From Xanthocytophaga flava (GTDB taxonomy: Bacteria > Bacteroidota > Bacteroidia > Cytophagales > 172606-1), in NCBI RefSeq assembly GCF_030068545.1, contig NZ_JASJOR010000016.1, forward strand, positions 62,001 through 126,000: a DNA stretch of 64,000 bases. Direction: 5' to 3'. Numbering within the stretch: position 1 is the first letter of the stretch; every line of letters begins with the position of its first letter. A model generated the notes under the pieces. It saw only the letters and a program-made list of their open reading frames with translations, was not told where the DNA came from and did no database searches. Both the position numbers and the translations under genes were made by a program. Positions 1 to 8,427 of this stretch are shown here, in pieces.

Positions 1-662
1 ATGAAAGACAGATAGGAGAAGTGTTCATGGTAAATAGTATCAAACTGACATTCTTCGACCAGTTTTAACAGATGGGGAAATTCCATTGTAATAATACCGT
101 CATCTGCTAAAAGCATCTTCATACCACTAACGAAGTCATTAATATCTGGTACGTGAGCCAGTACATTATTACCTATCAACAAATTGGCTTTTAATCCCAG
201 TCTTACTGCCAGTTTCTTACTGAAATAATCCGTGATAGTAGATATTCCTTTTTTTACTGCTTCTGCAGCTGTATTCCGGGTAGGTTCGATACCTAATACA
301 GATACATTTTTTTCTTTAAAATATTGAAGCAAATACCCATCATTTGAAGCAATCTCAACAACCATTGAATCCTCATTGATTCCAAAACGTTCCTGCATCA
401 TTTCAGTGTAACGTTTTGCATGTTCAAGCCAACTTTTGGAAAAAGAGGAATAATAAATATAGTCGTTGTTAAAGATTTCAGTTGCTTTTTTGTACTCATC
501 AATCTGTACTAAAAAGCATTCATGACACACATAAAGCTTTAGCGGATAATAAACTTCTGGTTCATTCAATTCTTCATGTGAAAGAAAAGAGTTAGCTGGA
601 GGACTGCTTACTAAGTCTACAAATTCATGCTTTAATTCTGTGTTACAATGGCGACAATGCAT
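1..662 (-). CDS. Class I SAM methyltransferase, C-methyltransferase type (3' end outside window)
   Basis: The gene runs off the left edge; 220 codons are visible from the ATG at 662. Cys3-x2-Cys6 and Cys46-x2-Cys49 form the N-terminal zinc site typical of sugar C-methyltransferases (methyltransferase_13 plus C-terminal C-methyltransferase). Motif I, VVEIASNDGYLL (about 101-112), is the SAM-binding loop, and HEHFSYLS (212-219) is the signature that in this family lies near the catalytic centre. By family it should methylate a nucleotide-linked deoxysugar or a related substrate in the cytoplasm, but the substrate cannot be read from the sequence. The gene is probably the downstream part of a glycan locus to the left. 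The family call is good; the product is open because the C-terminal half is missing. Confidence 0.8.
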   Translation of the reverse strand, partial: MHCRHCNTELKHEFVDLVSSPPANSFLSHEELNEPEVYYPLKLYVCHECFLVQIDEYKKATEIFNNDYIYYSSFSKSWLEHAKRYTEMMQERFGINEDSMVVEIASNDGYLLQYFKEKNVSVLGIEPTRNTAAEAVKKGISTITDYFSKKLAVRLGLKANLLIGNNVLAHVPDINDFVSGMKMLLADDGIITMEFPHLLKLVEECQFDTIYHEHFSYLSF

Positions 663-1169
663 AGGCGTGTGTATCTGACTGGTTACTAATTAATTAAGTG
701 GATTTTAATTGTTAAGAGATCCGGATATAGACAGTGGTTTGTAGCACAACAAATATGAAATTTAAAAATCAATTTTTCGTGAAGTCAGATCGCATAAGAT
801 GTAATAGTAGAATTATCTGACATCACTACAAGTGTAAGAAATAATTTAATTATTTGTTTTGAGGCTAGAATATCCAGATAGCAGACTCTCCAGATAAGAG
901 GTTAGATCCTTGATCATAAATTAACTTGATGGTGATACAAGGTTACTAGAGCAATTCTGACGATACATTTTCAGATGTGATGAATATGTAATTTTTTGAA
1001 TATACGAATTTAATAATTTCCATTCTACGAATATTAGTACAGGTAGCGGTAAAAAGGTAAACACCAATAAGTTAAAGAATGGTCATTCCTTCGATAGAAA
1101 GAAGTTTTAAGAAGATGAAAACGGTTTTATATCTGATAAAGAAAATATAACAATTTGTCTTCAGTGTCA
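663..1169. other. Gene-free stretch upstream of the methyltransferase
   Basis: About 500 bases of very A+T-rich DNA between the methyltransferase start and the miaE terminator. I see no convincing ORF, tRNA or repeat in it. It should hold the promoter of the minus-strand methyltransferase, but no clear TAnnTTTG box stands out next to the start. Confidence 0.4.
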
Positions 1170-1231
1170 TTTTTATTGAAAAAAAGCAGAAAACAAACCT
1201 CATGCTTTTTTCTGCTTTTTTTCAATAAAAA
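1170..1231 (-). terminator. Long perfect hairpin downstream of miaE
   Basis: Arms 1170-1193 and 1208-1231 are perfectly complementary over 24 bases, with a 14-base loop. The arms are A/T-rich at the outer ends, so the hairpin has T-tracts on both strands. It begins 19 bases past the miaE stop and should terminate miaE. The stem is longer than the 8-14 bases usual for an intrinsic terminator. Confidence 0.75.
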
Positions 1232-1250
1232 TCGTACATAGTTAAAGTAG

Positions 1251-1832
1251 TTAATGCATTCGATCTCCCCGGATCTCTAATGTTGAGATAATTTCAGCTT
1301 CTGCCTGTAGTAACTCTTCCCATCGTTGTTTAACAGTTTCTGCTGGCATATATTCTTTCGCCAAGTCTAAAAAAGTTCTATAGTGTCCAGCTTCAGAGAC
1401 CATAAGTTCATAATAGAACTCTTTTAGTGATTCATCTGCAATATTTTCTGATAATAATCTGAAGCGTTCACAGCTACGCGCTTCTATTAATGCGCTAATG
1501 AGGAGTTTATCCATGAGTTGTTGTTCTATACGCCCACCTTTACGTTCCAGTTTACCCAAACGAACAGCATATTCATCTGATCTCTTATGTCCCAGATGAT
1601 ACCCTCTTTTTTTTAGTTCTGCCAAAACACGTTCAAAGTGATTCCATTCTTCTGCAACAATCTCTGTCATTGTATCTACAAGTTTTGTTCGCTCCGGAAA
1701 CTGTACAATAAGAGAGATTCCATTCGATGCTGCTTTTTGTTCACAATAGGCATGATCTATTAGTATCTCGTCAATATTTTTTTCTGCAATATTGACCCAT
1801 CGGGGATCTGTTGGAAGTTTTAATCCGAGCAT
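1251..1832 (-). CDS. miaE: tRNA-(ms2io6A)-hydroxylase
   Basis: MiaE is a di-iron monooxygenase that hydroxylates the isopentenyl group of 2-methylthio-N6-isopentenyladenosine at tRNA position 37, the last step after MiaA and MiaB. The 193-residue protein is all-helical and ferritin-like. The iron ligands can be placed at Glu31, the E62-x2-H65 pair (EEWNH), Glu117 (IEARSCERF) and the E147-x2-H150 pair (SEAGH), so the centre is intact. Length is normal for the family. It is a single gene with a TAnnTTTG box at 1884-1891 about 50 bases upstream and a strong hairpin downstream. I am confident of the family; miaA and miaB are not in the window. Confidence 0.93.
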   Translation of the reverse strand: MLGLKLPTDPRWVNIAEKNIDEILIDHAYCEQKAASNGISLIVQFPERTKLVDTMTEIVAEEWNHFERVLAELKKRGYHLGHKRSDEYAVRLGKLERKGGRIEQQLMDKLLISALIEARSCERFRLLSENIADESLKEFYYELMVSEAGHYRTFLDLAKEYMPAETVKQRWEELLQAEAEIISTLEIRGDRMH

Positions 1833-1883
1833 GGTAATAAAATTGTAAGAACTTGTTTATAAATGTGTTTGTCTGTTTTTCTG

Positions 1884-1891
1884 CAAAGGTA
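1884..1891 (-). promoter_or_regulatory. Bacteroidota -7 box (TACCTTTG) of miaE
   Basis: On the minus strand this reads TACCTTTG, an exact TAnnTTTG match, predicting transcription from about 1878 and a leader of roughly 45 bases before the ATG at 1832. No good -33 TTTG is seen at the expected spacing. Confidence 0.45.
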
Positions 1892-2020
1892 AAATTTTTG
1901 TTTTTGGAGTTACTACTTAGACAAAATAATGGTCGTTATTTTTGGATTATAATTCGGATAAATAGAAATATATTTAAGTGATTCTATATTTTTACATTTA
2001 ACCCACATACTTTCAATCCT

Positions 2021-2464
2021 ATGCGTTATTATTTCTTGTTAGTTATTTTTATTAGTTCAATAACAGCCTATAGCCAGTCTGCTGATAAGCTTGGGATAGT
2101 TAAACACAATCATATTGGATTACATGTTAAAGATATTCAAGCCAGTACAAAGTTTTATCGTGAAACCCTCGGTCTACAACCTATCCCTGTTCCAGATGAT
2201 TTAAAAGCTATCCGATCTTGGTTCAAATTAGGGGAGGATCAGCAAATACACTTATTGGCAGGACGTACAGAACCTGTGGTTAACGATCGGAATGGCGGTC
2301 ACTTTGCAGTCTTCGTTGAAAATATTGATCAGGCGGAAGCATTTCTGAAAAAGAGAAATATATCTTACCATCCGCAAGTACGCTTTGATGGTGTAAAGCA
2401 GATTTATATTACAGATCCTGATGGGTATGTTATTGAACTTAATCAAATTAGCACCAAAAAGTGA
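2021..2464 (+). CDS. Secreted VOC-superfamily (glyoxalase-like) protein
   Basis: A 147-residue protein with a signal peptide (about residues 1-18, ending near AYS-QS) and one vicinal oxygen chelate domain from about 27 to 143. Likely metal-site residues are His31, His77 and Glu139, in the usual first-strand, middle and last-strand positions. VOC proteins include glyoxalase I, fosfomycin resistance proteins and dioxygenases; the export signal argues against cytoplasmic glyoxalase I, so the substrate is unknown. It lies 84 bases upstream of metF on the same strand, but metF appears to have its own promoter. Confidence 0.8.
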   Translation: MRYYFLLVIFISSITAYSQSADKLGIVKHNHIGLHVKDIQASTKFYRETLGLQPIPVPDDLKAIRSWFKLGEDQQIHLLAGRTEPVVNDRNGGHFAVFVENIDQAEAFLKKRNISYHPQVRFDGVKQIYITDPDGYVIELNQISTKK

Positions 2465-2496
2465 TATCTTTTCTCTTTTAACCTGATACCTATTAT

Positions 2497-2504
2497 TACC
2501 TTTG
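2497..2504 (+). promoter_or_regulatory. -7 box (TACCTTTG) upstream of metF
   Basis: An exact TAnnTTTG match. Transcription from about 2511 would leave only 8 bases before the ATG at 2519 but 38 before the ATG at 2549, so it favours the second start for metF. Confidence 0.45.
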
Positions 2505-2548
2505 CCTTATTCTTCTGCATGTTTAATCAGACATGTACTTGTTTTTCT

Positions 2549-3505
2549 ATGACTAAAATTACTGAACATATCCAGCGGGCTAACGGGAAAACTCTGTTTT
2601 CCTTTGAAATAATTCCTCCCTTAAAAGGTGAAAGTATTCAACATCTTTTTGATGCAATAGAACCCCTAATGGAGTTTAAACCTCCTTTTATTGATGTAAC
2701 TTATCATAGAGAAGAAGTTATTGATAAAAAACATAGTAATGGATTGATTGAGAAAGTTTCTATACGAAAACGTCCAGGTACAGTAGGTATATGTGCCAGA
2801 ATTATGGAAAGATTTAAGGTAGATGCAGTTCCTCATATGATCTGTGGTGGTTTTACAAGAGATGAAACGGAGGATATGCTTGTGGATCTACACTATTTGG
2901 GAATAGATAACGTATTGGTGTTAAGAGGTGATCCTGAAAAATCAGCCGGAGTATTTAAACCCCGTGAAGGTGGACATGCCTATGCTTCCGAGTTATTGCA
3001 GCAAGTTATGCAAATGAATAAGGGCATTTTGCTACATCAGGAAACAGAATCTTATCCAACCAGCTTCTGTACTGGAATTGCAGGTTACCCTGAAAAACAT
3101 TTTGAAGCTCCTAATCTGGAAACAGATTTCAAATACTTGAAAATGAAAGTTGATATGGGGGCTGAGTTTATTGTCACCCAGATGTTTTTTGATAATGCTA
3201 AATATATTGAGTTTGTAAAGAAATGTCGGCAGGCAGGAATACTAGTACCTATAATTCCAGGGTTGAAACCTCTGACTACAAAAAAACAATTAACCGTATT
3301 ACCACGCATTTTCCATCTGGACTTACCTGACGATCTGGTAAAAGCAGTGGAAGAATGCAAAACAGATAAAGAGGTAAAGCTGGTAGGAATAGAATGGTGT
3401 ATACAACAGTGTAAGGAACTTATTGCCTTTGGTGCACCTGTTATGCACTTTTATACAATGAGTAAATCTGATCCTGTAAAAGCAATTGCACAGGCAATTT
3501 TTTAA
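2549..3505 (+). CDS. metF: 5,10-methylenetetrahydrofolate reductase [NAD(P)H]
   Basis: Reduces 5,10-methylene-THF to 5-methyl-THF with FAD, supplying the methyl group for methionine synthesis. The 318-residue protein has the TIM-barrel features of the family: FSFEIIPP near the N-terminus, where the Glu is the expected catalytic acid, then LVLRGDP, and FIVTQMFFD in the second half, which contacts FAD and substrate. An in-frame ATG at 2519 would add ten Cys/Phe-rich residues unlike the family, and the -7 box at 2497-2504 also favours 2549. The stop is 9 bases before the GNAT gene, so those two are probably co-transcribed. Confidence 0.95.
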   Translation: MTKITEHIQRANGKTLFSFEIIPPLKGESIQHLFDAIEPLMEFKPPFIDVTYHREEVIDKKHSNGLIEKVSIRKRPGTVGICARIMERFKVDAVPHMICGGFTRDETEDMLVDLHYLGIDNVLVLRGDPEKSAGVFKPREGGHAYASELLQQVMQMNKGILLHQETESYPTSFCTGIAGYPEKHFEAPNLETDFKYLKMKVDMGAEFIVTQMFFDNAKYIEFVKKCRQAGILVPIIPGLKPLTTKKQLTVLPRIFHLDLPDDLVKAVEECKTDKEVKLVGIEWCIQQCKELIAFGAPVMHFYTMSKSDPVKAIAQAIF

Positions 3506-3514
3506 TCCTGAATT

Positions 3515-3943
3515 ATGGAAGTTCAAATCGCGCACACAGAAAAAGATTTTCTCAAATGTTGGGATGTGATACATGCCTTACGGCCTCACCTGACAAAAGA
3601 AGGATATCTGGAGTTGTTAAAAAAAATGACTCAAAGCGGATACAACCTTATCTTTATTGAAGATGGAGAAAAGGCTATGGCTGCACTGGGTTTTCGATAT
3701 ATGACTATGTTTTATGCAGGGACTATTATTTACATAGATGATCTCACAACATTGCCGGAAAGCAGAGGTAAAGGATATGCCAGTGTTTTATTGGACTATA
3801 TCATTGAAAAAGCTAAAAATGAAGGATTGAATGGTGTTCATCTGGATTCCGGACATCAGCGATTTGATGCACACAGACTATATTTGAACAAAGGATTTCG
3901 GATTACCTGTCATCACTTTCAGCTTGATCTGCCAAAAAGATAA
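3515..3943 (+). CDS. GNAT-family N-acetyltransferase
   Basis: A 142-residue single-domain GNAT protein. The acetyl-CoA pyrophosphate loop is visible as ESRGKGYASVLL (a match to R/Q-x-x-G-x-G/A), preceded by the usual strand IIYIDDLTTLP and followed by the LYLNKGF motif near the C-terminus. The substrate (amine, peptide or small molecule) cannot be inferred. It lies 9 bases after metF and 55 before the HMG-CoA-lyase-like gene, suggesting one transcript with no obvious pathway link. Confidence 0.85.
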   Translation: MEVQIAHTEKDFLKCWDVIHALRPHLTKEGYLELLKKMTQSGYNLIFIEDGEKAMAALGFRYMTMFYAGTIIYIDDLTTLPESRGKGYASVLLDYIIEKAKNEGLNGVHLDSGHQRFDAHRLYLNKGFRITCHHFQLDLPKR

Positions 3944-3998
3944 AATAAAGGATTGAAATACCTATAACTGTTGTTTCTGGTAATAAAACAGATTGCCT

Positions 3999-4850
3999 AT
4001 GAAACTTATCGAATGTCCCCGGGATGCAATGCAAGGGTTTACAGCCTTTATTCCAACAGCTGTTAAAACTATCTATCTCAATAAATTATTGGGAGTTGGC
4101 TTTGATACACTGGATTTCGGGAGTTTTGTTTCTCCCAAAGCTATTCCTCAAATGGCTGACACTGCCGAGGTGTTAAAGGGCTTGGACCTAAGTGGTACTA
4201 ATACCAAATTGTTGTCTATTGTGGCTAACAGAAGAGGTGCAGAACAAGCCACAGATTTTGATGAAATTACCTATATAGGTTATCCTTTATCTGTTTCAGA
4301 AATATTTCAACAACGTAATACCAATAAATCTATTATTGAGGCATTGGAAGAAATCACGCAAATTCAGAATCATATATCTGATAAGGGAAAGACATTGGTA
4401 GTGTATTTGTCAATGGCTTTTGGAAATCCCTATGATGAATTGTATCATCCGGATCGTGTGTCATTGTTAACAGAAAAGTTATCAGACCTTGGTATTACCA
4501 TAGTGGCACCTTCTGATACTATCGGATCTTCTACTCCCGAAAGTATTATAGAGTTGTTTCAGCAACTATTACAAGATTTTCCTCATATTGAGTTTGGGGC
4601 ACATCTGCACTCCACTCCTTCAACTGTTATTGCTAAAATAGAAGCTGCTTATCAGGCGGGATGTCGCCGTTTTGATGGTGCTATCAGAGGGTTTGGAGGT
4701 TGCCCTATGGCAAAAGACGAGTTGACAGGCAACCTCCCTACTGAACAAATTATTGGATATTTTGAACGTCAGTCAATAGATCCGAATATTAATAAATCAG
4801 CTTTTGAAGATGCTTGGCAATATGCTGCTCAGGTATTTGCCTTGCATTAA
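3999..4850 (+). CDS. Hydroxymethylglutaryl-CoA lyase family protein
   Basis: HMG-CoA lyases cleave 3-hydroxy-3-methylglutaryl-CoA to acetoacetate and acetyl-CoA in leucine breakdown. The 283-residue protein has the expected order: ECPRDAMQG at the N-terminus (the Arg-Asp pair of the active site), SDTIGSSTP mid-protein, the metal-binding HLH in GAHLHSTP, and the flexible-loop Cys in FGGCPMAKDELTGN. A second ATG six bases upstream (3993) would add two residues; I prefer 3999 because MKLIECPRD matches the usual start. It converges with the phosphatase gene, 24 bases away, with no clear terminator between them. Confidence 0.9.
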   Translation: MKLIECPRDAMQGFTAFIPTAVKTIYLNKLLGVGFDTLDFGSFVSPKAIPQMADTAEVLKGLDLSGTNTKLLSIVANRRGAEQATDFDEITYIGYPLSVSEIFQQRNTNKSIIEALEEITQIQNHISDKGKTLVVYLSMAFGNPYDELYHPDRVSLLTEKLSDLGITIVAPSDTIGSSTPESIIELFQQLLQDFPHIEFGAHLHSTPSTVIAKIEAAYQAGCRRFDGAIRGFGGCPMAKDELTGNLPTEQIIGYFERQSIDPNINKSAFEDAWQYAAQVFALH

Positions 4851-4874
4851 GTTACTTTCTAAAAAATGCACTGA

Positions 4875-5963
4875 TTAGTTAGCTTTACTAGCTGGAGATA
4901 TTATTTCTCCGACAGATTGGGTATTTGTATACGTAATACCCAGAAAGGCAGCCAGCGTTTTTGCAATCTGGTTTTGAAAATATTGCCCTTCTGCTTTCAT
5001 TTCGCCCTGATTGGGTGTATCCGGTCCAATTACGGCCATCCAGATCTGATCTGCATGTGATACTTTATCTCCATGATCTTTCCATAACGCCTTGGGTTCA
5101 TCTCCTCTGCCATGATCTGTTGTAATAATAAAAGTTGTCTTGTCTTTATATTGTGGCTGTGATTGAACAAAAGTCCATAAGTCTCCAATAAAGCCATCAA
5201 CCATATAGGCGGTTTTTAGATAGGTATCGTACTTTCCAGCATGCGCATAGTCATCAGTTTCATCAAATGATAAGAAAAACACTTTGGGTTTGTTCTTTTT
5301 GATATATTCTTTAGCTAGAAAATAAGTCATCCAGTCCAGGCGGGTTGTACCCCAGGGGCTAGGTATTTGTTTTTGCATATCATTCAATAATTCTTCCTGT
5401 GCAGATAGTTGCCCTGTTACCTGCTCATAACCTGAGTTGACAGGAATACGGCTTCGGGATTCATTGATGATGAATGGAAATACATCCCATGTTGTATAAG
5501 CTGCCACTTTTCCGGTAAATCCTTTTTGCTGATTTATAAATTCAAGAACAGTCTGATTGGGGTTAGGTACCTTATCATTAGAGTTAATATGGGTATCAAC
5601 AAAGCCTGTTAATGTTTCGCTATAACCAGGATACGAAAACCAGAACGGATTTTTTACATTAACTTTATTTCCATATTGTCGATTTCCATATAATTGTCCT
5701 TGTTTGCCTATTGTAGTCCATAAAAAAGGAAATAGTACTTCTCGTCGTTGTTGTACTGTTTCTTTCCAGAACTGAGGTTTGATATCTTCCGGACTAGGTG
5801 TAAAGGCAACATCATTGATCAAAGCTGAATCTGCTCCTCTGAATACTTCCTGCCAACGTAAGCCATCTGTCATAATGAGAAATACATTTTCCGTTTTGTT
5901 TTGGGCAGTAATAGAGTTCACACATAAAATTGTGAATAGAATGATCAGTATAGGTTTGGGCAT
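4875..5963 (-). CDS. Secreted alkaline-phosphatase-superfamily phosphohydrolase
   Basis: A 362-residue protein with a signal peptide (about 1-20, ending SITA-Q). The fold is that of the alkaline phosphatase/nucleotide pyrophosphatase/sulfatase superfamily. FLIMTDGLRWQEVFRGAD holds the first metal Asp (Asp33). Further metal ligands are expected in DDYAHAG, in the TTDHGRGDE box and in KDHGDKVSHADQ. Residues and spacing resemble the type I phosphodiesterase/phosphoglyceromutase-like branch. Substrate is unknown; the export signal implies periplasmic or extracellular phosphoester hydrolysis. Confidence 0.85.
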   Translation of the reverse strand: MPKPILIILFTILCVNSITAQNKTENVFLIMTDGLRWQEVFRGADSALINDVAFTPSPEDIKPQFWKETVQQRREVLFPFLWTTIGKQGQLYGNRQYGNKVNVKNPFWFSYPGYSETLTGFVDTHINSNDKVPNPNQTVLEFINQQKGFTGKVAAYTTWDVFPFIINESRSRIPVNSGYEQVTGQLSAQEELLNDMQKQIPSPWGTTRLDWMTYFLAKEYIKKNKPKVFFLSFDETDDYAHAGKYDTYLKTAYMVDGFIGDLWTFVQSQPQYKDKTTFIITTDHGRGDEPKALWKDHGDKVSHADQIWMAVIGPDTPNQGEMKAEGQYFQNQIAKTLAAFLGITYTNTQSVGEIISPASKAN

Positions 5964-6207
5964 GAGTAATAGTGGTTTGATTGTTAGAAAATAAACACAA
6001 TGGAAGCATTTACTGGAATCAAAAGTAGAGGAAACATATTTCCAGCTGATTAATAAAGTATTATCTCTGAGTGAAATTTAAAATTTTTATTAGATTGCTG
6101 ATTAACAGGGAAATATAAAAAAAGAATAGAGGAAATATGTCAGGTGGTACAAAGGAAATACAATGTGAATGAAACGGATTCTAATCTTTCGGGTATAAGG
6201 ACAAGAG

Positions 6208-7272
6208 TTGATTCATAAAATACTATTATTTTGCAGCCATAAAAACCAATTGCCAAATCTATTGAAACCAGACATTCCTTCAAGTCCAGTTATTACCGTT
6301 ATTGGAGGCGGTAGTTGGGCGACAGCTATTGTTAAAATTTTATGTGAGAATGATGTTCATATACGTTGGTGGCTGCGCAACATAGAGGATGTTGAGTACA
6401 TTCGTAAATTTGGTCATAATCCCAACTATCTGAGTGACGTTCAGATTAATCGCCGGAAAGTTCGTACCTTTCATCAGTTGCCTAAAGCACTGGAAGATGC
6501 AACACATGTGATTCTGGCTGTTCCTGCTGCTTTTATTCAGGACGCTATGAAAGAGGTACGTCCTGAAGATTTACAGGGAAAAGTAATCATATCTGCCATC
6601 AAGGGTTTAATCCCCAACGAAAATATACTAATTACAGATTGGGTAGAGAGTGCTTTCTCTGTTCCAAAGGACCAGATTTGTGTGATTGCAGGGCCATGTC
6701 ATGCTGAAGAAGTTGCTTTAGAGAAACAATCCTATCTGACCATTGCTTCAACAGATGTAATACAGGCTGCTCACTTTGCAAAGATGATGAGTTGCCGATT
6801 CCTTCAGGCTCATGCCATAAAAGATATTTATGGAGTAGAATACTGCGCTGTAATGAAAAATGTTATTGCACTGGCATGTGGTATAGCTCATGGCTTAAAT
6901 TATGGAGATAATTTTCAGGCAGTGTTAGTTTCTAACTCTATGCAGGAAATCCAGCGGTTCGTGGATGCAATTAACCCTATGCAAAGGGATCTGATGGCTT
7001 CTGCCTATCTGGGCGATTTACTGGTGACAGCATACTCTCAGTTTAGCCGGAATCGTACATTCGGAAATATGATTGGACGGGGTTATAGTGTTAAATCAGC
7101 TCAGGTAGAAATGAATATGATTGCAGAGGGATATTATGCTATTAAAAGCATTTTTGCTATTAACAAACAATATCAGGTTAATATGCCTATCTCTAAAGCA
7201 GTGTATCGGATTCTTTATGAGAAGGCTTCTCCTGCATCTGAAATTCAGAAATTAAAGGCACAATTAAGATAA
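6208..7272 (+). CDS. gpsA: NAD(P)H-dependent glycerol-3-phosphate dehydrogenase
   Basis: Makes sn-glycerol 3-phosphate from dihydroxyacetone phosphate, the entry to phospholipid synthesis. The Rossmann motif VIGGGSWATA lies at about 31-40, followed by a substrate-binding half with AGPCHAEEVA and YCAVMKNVIALACGIAHG, where the Lys is the catalytic residue. The start is uncertain. The longest frame opens with TTG at 6208, preceded by a plausible AAGGA ribosome site, and no ATG exists before the glycine motif. A downstream TTG near 6262 would trim the unusual first 18 residues. It lies 46 bases ahead of aat. Confidence 0.93.
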   Translation: MIHKILLFCSHKNQLPNLLKPDIPSSPVITVIGGGSWATAIVKILCENDVHIRWWLRNIEDVEYIRKFGHNPNYLSDVQINRRKVRTFHQLPKALEDATHVILAVPAAFIQDAMKEVRPEDLQGKVIISAIKGLIPNENILITDWVESAFSVPKDQICVIAGPCHAEEVALEKQSYLTIASTDVIQAAHFAKMMSCRFLQAHAIKDIYGVEYCAVMKNVIALACGIAHGLNYGDNFQAVLVSNSMQEIQRFVDAINPMQRDLMASAYLGDLLVTAYSQFSRNRTFGNMIGRGYSVKSAQVEMNMIAEGYYAIKSIFAINKQYQVNMPISKAVYRILYEKASPASEIQKLKAQLR

Positions 7273-7318
7273 TTTACAACAGGTAAGTTGATTTTTAAAA
7301 CCAGATAATACGAATAGA

Positions 7319-7909
7319 ATGTCGGAGCTGACGATAGACATGCTGTTATATGCCTATGCACGTGGAATTTTTCCAATGGCAGATGACCGCAATGGTGAAA
7401 TTCATTGGTATTCGGCAGATCCTCGGGCTATTATTCCTCTGGAAACATACCGTCCACAACGATCCCTGCGACCTATATTAAATAAAAATATATTTGAAAT
7501 CCGGATTAACACTTGTTTTGAAGAAGTTATGCGGTATTGTGCTGCTCCACGGGTTTCAGATGCTAATACATGGATCTCTGAACAAATGATACAGGTATAC
7601 ACACAACTGCATAAAAATGGATATGCACATAGTGTTGAGGCCTGGTATGATGGACAGTTGGCAGGAGGATTATATGGTGTGGCTTTAGGAGGGGCTTTTT
7701 TCGGAGAATCTATGTTTACTTTACGTTCCAATGCGTCAAAAGTAGCATTCCATTATCTGGTACAGCATCTGATCAAACAAGGTTTTGTACTATTGGATAC
7801 TCAGTTTATCAATGATAATGTATTGCGATATGGTGCTGTGGAAATTCCTGCTACAGAGTACCATCAACAATTGGAAATTGCACTGGCACAATCTGTTTCA
7901 TTTGTATAA
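7319..7909 (+). CDS. aat: Leucyl/phenylalanyl-tRNA--protein transferase
   Basis: Aat moves Leu or Phe from aminoacyl-tRNA onto proteins with N-terminal Lys or Arg, creating N-degrons that ClpS delivers to a Clp protease. The 196-residue protein shows the family hallmarks: YARGIFPMAD and IHWYSADPRAIIPL at the N-terminus, SVEAWYDGQLAGGLYG in the middle, then AFFGESMFT and LLDTQFIN. Length is normal. It follows gpsA by 46 bases and the two are likely co-transcribed. ClpC is elsewhere in the window (48.4 kb); clpS is not seen. Confidence 0.95.
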   Translation: MSELTIDMLLYAYARGIFPMADDRNGEIHWYSADPRAIIPLETYRPQRSLRPILNKNIFEIRINTCFEEVMRYCAAPRVSDANTWISEQMIQVYTQLHKNGYAHSVEAWYDGQLAGGLYGVALGGAFFGESMFTLRSNASKVAFHYLVQHLIKQGFVLLDTQFINDNVLRYGAVEIPATEYHQQLEIALAQSVSFV

Positions 7910-8427
7910 ATAGTCCCATTTTGTAAAGACTTCATTGCTGATAGCTTTTCGCCAAAATAGATGGCTATAGAGTGTTGATTTCCTTCTACCACAGAGTCAC
8001 AAGGAATAATTCCTGTACACAATATTGCAGGATAAGTATTTGATACTTATATCTGACGACATGAAGATTTACTTTTTTGTTTAAGAAGTACATTTTGTAT
8101 GCTTTCTGGTAAAAACTAACATACTTTTTATTGCCCATCTTTTTCTAGTTAACATCAGGGTAAGAAAAGATGGAGAAAATTTGCGAAATTCAAATGACCA
8201 CATTCTCAATAATGCCCATAAATTAGCATAAATCCATTATTCTGTCCGATCATTTTGATAACAGGCAGATGATAGTGTTTTGAGTGTATATGCAAGGGTA
8301 GTCTGACAAAAATTAAGGATTGTAGTCTGATAACTAATACAATAGATATATGCTAACTGTCTGATGTATAGAGGGTCGCTATAATTACAAAATAGGTTTA
8401 AAATTATTAAATTACTTACAGCGTCAA
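7910..8427. other. Gene-free stretch with small inverted repeats between aat and the sensor kinase
   Basis: No ORF or RNA gene is evident in 518 bases. Structures present are a perfect 8-base inverted repeat with a 3-base loop (8032-8050), and a 9-base pair CCATCTTTT/AAAAGATGG at 8135-8143 and 8165-8173. Either could end aat transcription; neither has a convincing T-tract. Confidence 0.4.
8032..8050. repeat. Short perfect inverted repeat after aat
   Basis: ATAAGTAT and ATACTTAT are separated by TTG. It could be a weak terminator or an operator-like site; nothing decides between them. Confidence 0.35.
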
